From Planctomycetota bacterium (lineage in GTDB: Bacteria; Planctomycetota; Planctomycetia; Planctomycetales; Planctomycetaceae), in assembly GCA_027622115.1 (NCBI GenBank), contig JAQBZS010000271.1:1-8290 (forward strand): a DNA stretch of 8,290 nt. Reading direction: 5' to 3'. Position numbers and translations under genes: made by a program. The notes beneath the pieces are model-generated. The model was not told the origin of the DNA and made no database searches. It was given only the letters and a program-made list of their open reading frames with translations. Within the stretch, counting starts at the first letter, position 1; each line of letters starts with the position of its first letter. Shown piece by piece: positions 1-7,003 of the stretch.

Positions 1-2
1 CG

Positions 3-131
3 TCTGGATTTCGATTTTCGATTCTGCAGCGAGTATCACCCGATATGGAAGCGGGCGACGTCATTCGTTTGGAAGCAACATGGAAGCAGCGTTTGCATAC
101 ACGTCATCCGCACGGATTGAACGATAACTAG
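3..131 (+). CDS. C-terminal fragment of an unidentified protein (truncated by window edge)
   Basis: The third forward frame is open from the window edge to a TAG at 129-131 and encodes 42 residues, with a segment reading DMEAGDVIRLEATWKQR and a polar end (HPHGLNDN). The composition looks like a real protein tail, with a beta-strand-like stretch followed by a charged segment. The other two forward frames end within a few bases (TGA at 118-120, TAA at 125-127), so this frame is favoured by plausibility of its protein rather than by proof. It would converge on the VWA gene, whose stop lies 17 bases further on. Too little is present to name a family. Confidence 0.45.
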   Translation, partial: SGFRFSILQRVSPDMEAGDVIRLEATWKQRLHTRHPHGLNDN

Positions 132-138
132 ATTCGCG

Positions 139-160
139 ATCATTCAAATCACGGAATGAT
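139..160. terminator. Small hairpin between convergent genes, possible bidirectional terminator
   Basis: ATCATTC (139-145) pairs perfectly with GAATGAT (154-160) across an 8-base loop, in the gap between the stops of two convergent genes and overlapping the last codons of the VWA gene. The stem is short and A/T-rich and has no clear U-tract, so a terminator role is only suggested by its position. Confidence 0.25.
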
Positions 161-1294
161 GTGGAACGCGCCTTTGTGTTTGTCGGCCATCTTTTGCAGG
201 AAGTTGTGCGCCTTCCAGATCGCTCGGGCTTTTGTGAATTCGAGCTTTGATACGGCGTTGCGAGCGGCGACGTTTTTGTCCTGGTCGATCAAGTCGTACG
301 CCTTAAGCATCGCTTCGCTGAACGTCTCTTTGAACGCGAACGTATGCACGACCGTGTGCTTGGCGGGCAGCTTGAGCAATTCTTGTTCGATGCGATATTC
401 GAACGAACCGTCTGTCAAGAAATAGATGACGTCCGGGTTCAGGTTCATCGCGAGCTGAATCGCGCTGACTGGCTCGGTGTTGCCGATGGCTTTGACCTTG
501 CTCGCCCAAGTCAAGTAGTTCTGCTTCGAGGCGTCGGTCGCCTGGGCCAAACCAGACGCCGGCATTGGGATCGCGGTGTCATTGAAGAAAACGATGAAGA
601 ACTGCATCTCGGGATTCATCGTCGCGACCGAATTGACCAGTTCGATCTTCATCCGCTTGAACCGGCTCTTGGCTTCGCTGTCGTGAGGGTGATTCATGCT
701 GTCGGAACAATCCAGCACGAACACGAATCGCTTGCCGATCGCGGGCAATCCAAAGAACGCGCCGGCACCATCGCCCTGCCCTGCCCCGTTGCCAGTTCCG
801 TCTCCGCTGGTGGCGATTGATCCGACGGCCGACCCGAGAATATCGACCTTGCGAGAGACATCCACATCGCTCCACGGTTGGCTCGCGGCGTCGGGCGACA
901 CAAGCGACTGTTGAGTGACCGGAAGTTTCAAATCCGTGCGAGCGACCGCCGCCGAGTACGGAGTCGCGATCGACTGCCCTCCCGCGTTCAGTTCGTGAGT
1001 CGATTCAGTCGGCACGGCTTTGAAATCGTCCGTGACTTCGAGCACGGGCAGTTCAGGCGGTTCGTCGAGCAGCAATCCGGAAATGACAGGCGCATCGCCG
1101 CTCGGGATCGCCACACAAATCAACGCGAGCACGATCAGCACGGCCACGTGTACCGCCGACGAAAACAGCATCGAGGCGCAACTGCGACGAAGCAACGTCG
1201 AACCAACTGCCGAGCGAGCCGGAGACGTTCCCGCGTCGGCGGGGTCGGTTGTTAAGGTCGGCTCGAGGCCACGTGCTGTGCTGGATTTCGTCAA
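149..1294 (-). CDS. Membrane-anchored von Willebrand factor A (VWA) domain protein
   Basis: A 381-residue protein with one membrane segment at about residues 42-64, preceded by two arginines, so the N-terminus should be cytoplasmic and the bulk periplasmic or extracytoplasmic. A proline-rich, acidic stretch and a glycine-rich linker (about 157-180) lead to a VWA domain from about residue 188 to the end. The metal-ion-dependent adhesion site is complete: D195-x-S197-x-S199 in VLDCSDSM, T273 in GNTEP, and D295 in FLTDGSF. VWA domains with this site bind a divalent metal and a protein ligand; the partner here cannot be inferred. The start is a TTG: the first ATG is residue 42, inside the membrane segment, and using it would remove the positive residues before it. 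No convincing Shine-Dalgarno is seen. It is transcribed divergently from the moeA-type gene and convergently with the partial gene at the left edge. The domain call is firm; the cellular role is unknown. Confidence 0.87.
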   Translation of the reverse strand: MTKSSTARGLEPTLTTDPADAGTSPARSAVGSTLLRRSCASMLFSSAVHVAVLIVLALICVAIPSGDAPVISGLLLDEPPELPVLEVTDDFKAVPTESTHELNAGGQSIATPYSAAVARTDLKLPVTQQSLVSPDAASQPWSDVDVSRKVDILGSAVGSIATSGDGTGNGAGQGDGAGAFFGLPAIGKRFVFVLDCSDSMNHPHDSEAKSRFKRMKIELVNSVATMNPEMQFFIVFFNDTAIPMPASGLAQATDASKQNYLTWASKVKAIGNTEPVSAIQLAMNLNPDVIYFLTDGSFEYRIEQELLKLPAKHTVVHTFAFKETFSEAMLKAYDLIDQDKNVAARNAVSKLEFTKARAIWKAHNFLQKMADKHKGAFHIIP

Positions 1295-1386
1295 GCAAAT
1301 GCTTTCGACAGGACAAGACTAACACGGGCAGCTACGTAACTCGGACGGGCGCTTCAACACAGGTCCGGAACGGATCCGACGATTTG

Positions 1387-1447
1387 GTCAGTTGCAGAAG
1401 CCTACCTTGAAAACTCGCGAAACGCAAAACCCGAATTTGCAACTGAC
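1387..1447. repeat. Inverted repeat (12-bp arms, one G-U pair)
   Basis: GTCAGTTGCA at 1387-1396 is the exact reverse complement of TGCAACTGAC at 1438-1447. A G-U and an A-U pair extend the stem inwards to 12 bp, leaving a loop of 37 bases. It lies between divergent genes and could be a leader RNA structure, an operator pair or a repeat remnant. Nothing in the sequence decides between these. Confidence 0.5.
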
Positions 1448-1584
1448 GATCGATGCAACCGGCACGATCAAGCCGATAGGAGACGACAATCGCCGCACTC
1501 TTAACTAACATCACGCCGGATACAGGTGACAAGCCGAGTCTGCATCGTGGACCGGCACGAGTTTCGGCGACACGATGTCAAATT

Positions 1585-1645
1585 CAAGCCTGAAGCGCCA
1601 GCGCGTTGATTTTGCCGCGATTCATTCTTCGGCGCTTCAGGCTTG
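1585..1645. repeat. Perfect 15-bp inverted repeat upstream of the moeA-type gene (REP-like)
   Basis: CAAGCCTGAAGCGCC at 1585-1599 is the exact reverse complement of GGCGCTTCAGGCTTG at 1631-1645, with a 31-base spacer, so the RNA could form a long hairpin. It ends 41 bases before the proposed ATG at 1687. The motif AAGCCTGAAGCGCC resembles, from memory, short dispersed repeats common in planctomycete genomes, which suggests an extragenic palindromic element rather than a site specific to this gene. It also argues against a more upstream TTG start at 1606, which would make the right arm coding. Confidence 0.65.
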
Positions 1646-1686
1646 CGCTTCTCGGCACCTGTCTTAGGCACTCCTCAACGCCCAAT

Positions 1687-3675
1687 ATGAACCGCATGTC
1701 TGATTCCACAAGCGACTATCAAGACGCGATTCGGCAGAAGCAATTTCTTGACGTGATCAGTCGAGACGAAGCTGAAGCCCGATTTCGTCGGCATTTGTCG
1801 TTTCGAAAAATCAGTACCGAATTCATCCCGCTCGCTCGAGCTGTTGGTCGCGTGCTCGCCAGCAACGTTGTTTCGACGATCGACGTTCCGGCTTTTGATC
1901 GCTCGAACGTGGACGGGTTCGCTGTTCAAGCGGCGGACACGGTTGGAGCGTCCGAAGAATCGGCGGTGCGTCTGACGCTCAATACCGAGATTCTGTCGCC
2001 GGGCGTCGCACCTCGACTTGAAGTCCGGAAGGGAACCGCAACACCAATTGCGACTGGCGGCATGGTCCCTCGTGGAGCCGACGCTGTCGTGATGATCGAA
2101 CACACGGATGTCGAAGTTGAGATCGGGGAGACGGCGAACGAAGAAGTGTCGCAGAAGTTGCTCGTGCATCGATCGGCTGCTTCAGGGTACATGGTGACGT
2201 TTGCCGGGACCGATATCGCGCGCGGTGAAACGGCATTGCGAGCGGGTCAGCGACTGACTTCTCGTGAGATTGGAGTTCTGGCGGCGCTGGGACTTGAGGC
2301 CGTTGAAGTTCGCAAGCGTCCGAAGGTGGCGGTGATCTCGACGGGTAACGAAATCGTCGCACCGGGCGAAGCGTTGCCGATGGGCTGCGTCTATGACTCC
2401 AACGCGGCGATTTTGTGTGCGGCCATTGAGGAGTTGGGTTGTGAACCGCTCGCAATGGGTACGGTGCGAGACGACGTCGAACGGCTGCGCGAGATCGTCG
2501 CGGCCGCGATGGATTGCGATGCGATCATCCTGTCGGGCGGGACTTCGAAAGGTGCTGGTGACTTGTCGTATCAAGTCGTCGCGGAATTGAAGAACCCGGG
2601 CATTGTCGCTCACGGGGTCGCACTCAAACCGGGCAAGCCGATCTGCCTTGCAGTGACCGATGGAAAACCAGTTGTGGTCCTGCCTGGATTTCCGACGTCG
2701 GCGGTTTTTACGTTCCACGAATTCGTCGCGCCGGTGCTGCGAGAACTCGCCGGATTGAAAGCCGAGCGTTACGAAGAGCTGCAAGCCACGTTGCCCATGC
2801 GACTGAATTCGGATCGAGGCCGCACCGAATACGTGCTGGTCAGCCTGGTGCAAGGCGAGCACGGCCTGACCGCGTGGCCGATGGGGAAAGGGTCCGGCTC
2901 GGTCACGACTTTTAGCTTGGCGGATGGATTTGTGACGATCGATCAACACGCCGAGTTTCTCGACGCGGGGGAGCAGGTTTCGGTCAAGGTGTTGGGCAAG
3001 GGTTTGGCTCCGGCGGACTTGGTTGTGATCGGCAGCCATTGTGTGGGGCTTGACTATTTGTTGGGCGAGTTGAGCCAACTCGGCTTCGAGTCGAAGGTCT
3101 TGCATGTGGGCAGCATGGGTGGTTGGAACGCGGCTAAGCGAGCCGAATGCGACATCGCCGGCGTGCATCTGATGGACCCAAAAACCGGAATCTACAACCG
3201 GCACCTGCTCAGCGAGTCGCTCACGTTGCAAGTCGGATACGAGCGGCAGCAGGGCATCGTGTTTCGACGCGGGGATGCTCGATTCGAAGGCTTGCCGCAC
3301 GCGCAAGCGCTGGCCAACGCGCTGGCGGATCCTGAATGCACGTTGGTGAATCGAAACCCCGGCAGCGGGACTCGGATTCTGCTCGATCAATTGCTGAAGG
3401 ACGCTCGGCCGAGCGGTTACAACGTCCAAACGAAATCGCACAACGCGGTCGCGACCGCCGTCGCTCAGGCACGAGCCGATTGGGGAGTCGCCATTGAGAC
3501 CGTCGCCAACGCGTATGGCTTGGGCTTCATCTCAATTCAGGCCGAGCACTACGACTTCCTGATCCCAGCCAGCCACCGCGAGCGAGCACCGGTGAAAGCG
3601 TTCTGCGAATTGCTCAGCCAGGAACGAGTGCGGCAAGCCTTGGCGGACCTAGGATTCTCATGCCCACGCACATAG
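1687..3675 (+). CDS. moeA: MoeA-type molybdopterin molybdenumtransferase fused to a PBP-like domain
   Basis: A 662-residue cytoplasmic protein. Residues about 15-437 are a complete MoeA/gephyrin-E unit, which in this family inserts molybdate into adenylylated molybdopterin, the last step of molybdenum cofactor synthesis. Visible motifs are VPAFDRSNVDGFA (67-79), TPIATGGMVPRGADAVV (119-135), GTDIARGE (174-181), AVISTGNEIVAPGE (215-228), GGTSKGAGD (284-292), HGVALKPGKP (309-318) and VLPGFPTS (331-338). The MoeA C-terminal domain follows (about 360-437). Residues about 440-660 form a periplasmic-binding-protein-like domain of the type found fused to some archaeal and bacterial MoeA proteins, with NRNPGSGTR (555-563) and SHNAVATAVAQARADWG (584-600); it has no signal peptide and may sense molybdate or cofactor. 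The start is ATG 1687; ATG 1696 is an equally possible alternative, and neither has a good Shine-Dalgarno. Its 3' end overlaps the next gene by 16 bases, suggesting co-transcription. Confidence 0.92.
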   Translation: MNRMSDSTSDYQDAIRQKQFLDVISRDEAEARFRRHLSFRKISTEFIPLARAVGRVLASNVVSTIDVPAFDRSNVDGFAVQAADTVGASEESAVRLTLNTEILSPGVAPRLEVRKGTATPIATGGMVPRGADAVVMIEHTDVEVEIGETANEEVSQKLLVHRSAASGYMVTFAGTDIARGETALRAGQRLTSREIGVLAALGLEAVEVRKRPKVAVISTGNEIVAPGEALPMGCVYDSNAAILCAAIEELGCEPLAMGTVRDDVERLREIVAAAMDCDAIILSGGTSKGAGDLSYQVVAELKNPGIVAHGVALKPGKPICLAVTDGKPVVVLPGFPTSAVFTFHEFVAPVLRELAGLKAERYEELQATLPMRLNSDRGRTEYVLVSLVQGEHGLTAWPMGKGSGSVTTFSLADGFVTIDQHAEFLDAGEQVSVKVLGKGLAPADLVVIGSHCVGLDYLLGELSQLGFESKVLHVGSMGGWNAAKRAECDIAGVHLMDPKTGIYNRHLLSESLTLQVGYERQQGIVFRRGDARFEGLPHAQALANALADPECTLVNRNPGSGTRILLDQLLKDARPSGYNVQTKSHNAVATAVAQARADWGVAIETVANAYGLGFISIQAEHYDFLIPASHRERAPVKAFCELLSQERVRQALADLGFSCPRT

Positions 3676-4846
3676 CCGAATTGATCGCGTACAAAGTGCG
3701 CATCCCGCTGAAGAAGAAGATCCAGCACGCTTCGCACACGCGCACGTGGACCGATTCGGTGGTCGTTCGGTGTCGGCTTTCGAGTGGCGTGGAAGGCTGG
3801 GGCGAGGGCCTGCCGCGCGAGTACGTCACGGGCGAAACCATCGACGACGTGTTCCCGCTGCTCAACGAGTCGGCTGTGAAATCGCAACTCGCCGGTCCGG
3901 TTGACTCGATCTCCGAGACGATCGGCTTGTGCGATCGATTTCAACTCGCACGACCCGACACAGATCGTCGCGAGTGTTTTGGAAACTCACTGCGGTGCGC
4001 AATCGAGATGAGCGTTTTGGACGCCGTTTGCCGGACTCATAACGTGCCGCTTGCGGAGATTACTCGGCAAGATCCGTGCGCGTTTGCCGTGCGCGGCGAT
4101 TCGGATCGCGTGCGATACAGCGCGGCGATTACATCGATGAAACCGTGGAAGCAGAGACTCAATGCGTGGCTGATTTGGCTGCACGGGTTTCATCAGACCA
4201 AAGTGAAAGTCGGCACGGCAGGAATCTCGGACGTCGATTCGCTGGCTCGCATTCGGAAAATCATCGGGTCGAAATCGACATTCGCATCGACGCTAACGAA
4301 GCTTGGAATTGCGACGATTTGCCGAAGACGCTCGAGCCGTTGCGTCCCTTTGCAATCAGTTCGCTCGAACAACCGGTGGCACACGAAGCCGTTGCTGGGC
4401 TTGCGAAACTGCGCGGCCGAATCGGGCTTGACCTGATGCTCGACGAGAGCCTGTGCAGCTTGGTCGATGCTCGACGCGCGATCGAGTTTGGGCTGTGCGA
4501 CTTGTTCAATATTCGGATTTCGAAGTGCGGCGGTTTTTTGAATTCGCTCAAGCTGGCGGCGTTGGCTCGGCAAGCGGGCCTCGGTTATCAACTCGGTTGC
4601 CAAGTTGGCGAGACTGGCATCTTGTCGGCGGCAGGACGCCACTTCGCATCGTCGGTATCCGACATTCGCTACGTCGAAGGTAGCTACGATCAGTTCTTGG
4701 TTCGGGAACGGTTGACGGTCGAGAACCTGACGTTTGGCCGTAAGGGCCTGGCTCCGGCAATCACGCGGCCGGGACTAGGAGTCACGATCGACGAACGAGC
4801 GTTGGCGCGTGTCCCCATCGACTCGCTGCATGTGCCGATTTCATGA
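3660..4846 (+). pseudogene. Enolase-superfamily (muconate cycloisomerase/dipeptide epimerase-like) gene with three frameshifts
   Basis: The sequence encodes one mandelate racemase/muconate-lactonizing-type enzyme of about 395 residues, split across two frames. The N-terminal capping domain (3660 to about 4136) and the segment GFHQTKVKVG to ARIRKIIG (about 4185-4270) are in the start frame. The segment at about 4137-4184 (DETVEAETQCVADLAAR) and everything from about 4271 to the TGA are in another. Repair needs a missing base near 4137, an extra base (or two missing) near 4185 and a missing base near 4271. After repair the barrel keeps all expected catalytic residues: the KxK lysines (KVKVG), metal ligands D in RIDANEAW, E in LEQP and D in LDES, and the late lysine in ISKCGG, which places it in the muconate-lactonizing subgroup. 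The substrate cannot be told. ATG 3660 has AGGA five bases upstream and overlaps the moeA-type gene. Intact active-site residues make sequencing indels about as likely as real decay. Confidence 0.8.
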
Positions 4847-4912
4847 CGCCCTTCTGGTCCGTCAATTTCGCGAGACTCTGGGTTGCGGTTATCATTTGCG
4901 AGCCTCTTCAAT

Positions 4913-4918
4913 AAGGAA
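4913..4918 (+). promoter_or_regulatory. Ribosome binding site for the thioredoxin-like gene
   Basis: AAGGAA lies five bases before ATG 4924, one of the better Shine-Dalgarno matches in this window. It fixes the start that carries the signal peptide and shows that translation is expected to begin upstream of the in-frame TGA at 5188-5190. Confidence 0.7.
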
Positions 4919-4923
4919 CCAAC

Positions 4924-6105
4924 ATGTTGAGACTCAGAGCTTGGATTAGCGTGGGCGTGTTGATGATTTGTGCGAATCCGTTGTTGGCTGACGAAGCCGA
5001 TGCGAAACGCAACGGGCCGTTGACTCATGCTGAGTTTCTAGAACTGCACAAGGAACTTCAGCCAGCAGACGAGCCGTGGCGAACGATCCCCTGGAAAATT
5101 GCTTTGTTGGACGCTCAACGCAGCGCGGCCGAATTGAAGCAGCCGATTTTCATCTGGGCGATGGATGGGCACCCTCTGGGCTGTACCTGAAACAACGGTG
5201 TGCTCGACCGTGAGTCGACATTCGCCCAACCTGAAATCGTCAAGCTTCTGAAAACGAGTTTCGTGCCCGTCGCGATCGATCAGGCGTATCAGCGACGCCA
5301 GCAAGACACCGAAGGCGATTTCTATCGCAAGATTGCCGGACAAGGCCCGCGCAGCAACTTCAACGGCACGACGCAGGGGTTTTACATCGCAACCGCAAGC
5401 GGAAAACTGCTGCTCTACAACAACAACCGCGACCCGGAAAAAGTCTTGCGGTTGATGCAGCAGAAACTCGCCGAGTTCAAAGCGAGCGGCGAAGCCGGCG
5501 CCGACACGGCTGGCATCAAAGCGTCCAAAGTTGACGAGCGATATCAACCCAAGCCGCCGGTCGGCGGACTGGTCGTGCGGGTCCGAGCCAAAGTACTCGA
5601 CGGTTACGAACCGACTCTCGACCCGTGGCAACGGATTTTTCAGACGTCGATGTCACGCGACAATTTGTGGCTTTCGAAAGCCGAACACGACGCGCTCGTG
5701 GGCGGCACGATTCCGCAAAGCCTGCAACAGAGAATCGCTATGTACCACCTGGTCGATAACACACGCGGCGAACCTCCGATGTGGAATGAGAAGGAACTTC
5801 GCAAGATCGACATGAAAATCACCGACGGAAAAATCAGCGGCGTTGCTCACTTGCAAGCGGCCAAAAGCGAACGAGGCTTCGAGGCGAATATCGTTGGCGA
5901 AATCGAAACGAAAGACGGCAAGGTGACTCGGCTCGACTTTGTCGCTAAGGGCGACTTCTGGGGCGAAGGGCAGTTCACGAAGAACGCTCCGAAAGGTCGA
6001 TTCCCGTTGGCTGTGTCGTTCACGATCGCAGACGGCACCGACGTAGCGGATCAGATTCCGCCTCAAGCGTCGCGCGGTTGGGTCCGAGGGTACATTCAAG
6101 AGTAA
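4924..6105 (+). CDS. Exported thioredoxin-like protein with in-frame TGA at the redox motif (candidate selenoprotein)
   Basis: Read through one TGA (5188-5190), this is a continuous 393-residue protein. Residues 1-22 are a Sec signal peptide (charged start, ISVGVLMICANPLLA, cleavage probably before DEADA), so it should act outside the cytoplasm. Residues about 55-150 resemble the thioredoxin_7/DsbD-gamma type: a helix, a strand QPIFIWAMD, then GHPLGCT followed by the TGA codon 89, then NNGVLDRES, a helix and the strand FVPVAIDQ. The TGA sits where the second cysteine of a CxC or CxxC-type motif is expected, giving Cys87-Thr88-Sec89. The part after about 180 is a beta-rich C-terminal domain I do not recognise. 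The downstream frame has no good start of its own (first candidate GTG 5200, no Shine-Dalgarno, no signal peptide). The alternative is a one-base nonsense mutation of TGC or TGT, making a pseudogene, or a sequencing error. Confidence 0.7.
5204..5218 (+). promoter_or_regulatory. SECIS-like hairpin downstream of the in-frame TGA
   Basis: TCGAC (5204-5208) pairs with GTCGA (5214-5218) around the 5-base loop CGTGA. The loop begins 18 nt after the TGA and has G as its second base. This fits the general bacterial SECIS description as I know it: apical loop about 16-37 nt after the UGA, a short upper stem, and a G in the first two loop positions. A competing hairpin, ACGGT (5195-5199) with ACCGT (5207-5211), uses some of the same bases and is too close to the TGA to be a classical SECIS. 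Five-bp stems arise often by chance, so this is supportive only. Confidence 0.35.
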
Positions 6106-6133
6106 CTGCCGATGCTCGTGGCGAAGCCCAAAG

Positions 6134-6379
6134 TAGCCATCACGCTCCGCGTGATGTCGCCCCAGTGAGTAACCATCATCGCTCCGCGTGATGTCGCCTC
6201 AGTGTAGCCATCATCGCTCCGCGTGATGTCGCCCCAGTGTAGCCATCATCGCTCCGCGTGATGTCGCCCCAGTGTAGCCATCATCGCTCCGCGTGATGTC
6301 GCCCCAGTGTAGCCATCATCGCTCCGCGTGATGTCGCCTCAGTGTAGCCATCATCGCTCCGCGTGATGTCGCCTCAGTG
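6134..6379. repeat. Seven tandem 35-bp hairpin-forming repeats
   Basis: Seven head-to-tail units start at 6134, 6170, 6205, 6240, 6275, 6310 and 6345, and the last ends at 6379. The first is 34 bp and is separated from the second by two bases; the other six are exactly 35 bp. Units differ mainly at one C/T position (GCCCCAGTG or GCCTCAGTG). Unit 1 contains a perfect palindrome, CATCACGCTCCGCGTGATG (8-bp arms, 3-base loop); the other units carry one extra T in the left arm and pair with a bulge. There are no spacers, so it is not a CRISPR array. The array begins 28 bases after the thioredoxin-like gene and could act as its terminator or stabilise the 3' end of its message. The core resembles, from memory, a palindrome scattered in planctomycete genomes. 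Confidence 0.9.
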
Positions 6380-6460
6380 ATAGAGGTAGGAAGGACCGAT
6401 TGGTTTCGGTCCCCTCCCTCCAAACCGGACGTGCGGATCTCCCGCATACGGCTCTCCGGT
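6380..6460 (-). ncRNA. 3' end of a group II intron (domains V and VI)
   Basis: On the minus strand, just after the maturase stop, comes a domain V-like hairpin (6454 down to 6422): it begins GAGCCGTATGCGG, has a GAGAT loop, and returns with CCGCACGTCCGG. This matches the usual domain V layout with its AGC triad and two-base CG bulge, with one mismatch in the lower stem. Domain VI follows, with stem GGACCGA/TCGGTCC (6412-6406 and 6399-6393) extended by GGAGG/CTTCC. An unpaired A opposite position 6387 lies seven bases before 6380, where a branch-point adenosine is expected. That puts the intron end at ...CTAT (6380), agreeing with the AY consensus. The 5' part of the intron is not in the window, so this copy looks incomplete. 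Confidence 0.75.
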
Positions 6461-6468
6461 TGATGGTC

Positions 6469-6987
6469 TTACCTCGGTGAGGATTGGATGGCCGCTGCAT
6501 GGGCTGCTTTCAGGCTGAATAACCCCTGCTTGGCAAAGAATTGATTCGGCCAACGCTGATTGTCTCGGCCTTTCGCCATGCCACGTCGTTTGCTGCGTTT
6601 GCGAAGGATGCTTCGCAATCGCCGACGCAGCCAGCCGTCTTCGTCCGAGAAGTCGGTCGCGTAACTGCTGTGCTTGAAGTACTCGAACCAACCGCGCAAC
6701 GATTGATTCACCTTCTGGATGATGCTCGGCAAGCTCTCCCCCGAGGTCCGCTTGGTTTTCTCGCGAAGGATGTCTTTCAGCTTCTGGCGACTCTTATCGC
6801 GAGGCCAATGTTTGGTCCCGCAAAACGTGTACCCCAGAAATGAAAACTCTTCCGTCCGTGAGTCAACCAACTTCGTCTTCGTCGGGTGCAGCGTGAGTCC
6901 CGCAGCCTCGGTCCAGGTCCGCACGAGGTCGAGCGCTCGTTGAGCTGCTTCCATCGTTTGGCACAGGATCACGAAGTCGTCCGCAAC
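6469..6987 (-). pseudogene. Truncated group II intron reverse transcriptase/maturase (C-terminal part)
   Basis: About 170 residues of an intron-encoded protein remain. The homology opens at the catalytic ADDFVILC (A of ADD at 6984-6982), just after the position where YADD should have its tyrosine. It continues with LHPTKTKLV, the FSFLGYTF motif, a group II maturase domain (VNQSLRGWFEYFKHS and following) and the typical C-terminus NQFFAKQGLFSLKAAH, then TAA at 6469. Family members are usually about 400-600 residues, so all of the N-terminal palm and fingers are missing. Upstream, the same frame runs into acidic heptads (GGDVPLD) made by the minisatellite, back to a GTG at 7113. The reverse transcriptase cannot be active without its N-terminal domain and the YADD tyrosine. 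Intron domains V and VI follow directly. Confidence 0.85.
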
Positions 6988-7003
6988 GTCTCCGCTCACC
7001 GGC

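Larger units (their letters stand above)
1295..1686. other. Intergenic region between divergent genes, with two inverted repeats
   Basis: About 390 bases separate the divergent VWA and moeA-type starts. I see no convincing gene here: a 66-codon minus-strand open frame (1332-1532) has no recognisable features. The region contains two inverted repeats, listed separately, and presumably the promoters of both flanking genes, although no clear -35/-10 pair stands out. No riboswitch could be recognised by eye. Confidence 0.6.

Noticed and set aside
1332..1532. 66-codon minus-strand open frame between the divergent genes
   Set aside because: No recognisable domain, no good ribosome site, and it runs through the arms of an inverted repeat; probably chance.
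1606..1686. N-terminal extension of the moeA-type protein from TTG 1606
   Set aside because: It would translate one arm of the inverted repeat into a basic, non-MoeA sequence; ATG 1687 or 1696 suits the family better.
2182..3441. Long antisense open frame (419 codons) opposite the moeA-type gene
   Set aside because: The opposite strand encodes a clear MoeA-PBP protein with conserved motifs; the antisense frame is rich in Arg, Gln and His with no domain, typical of a shadow in G+C-rich DNA.
5200..6105. Independent gene starting at GTG 5200
   Set aside because: No Shine-Dalgarno, no signal peptide, and it would begin in the middle of the thioredoxin fold; it is the continuation of the gene at 4924.
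6134..6379. CRISPR array
   Set aside because: The 35-bp units are directly adjacent with no unique spacers, and no cas gene is present.
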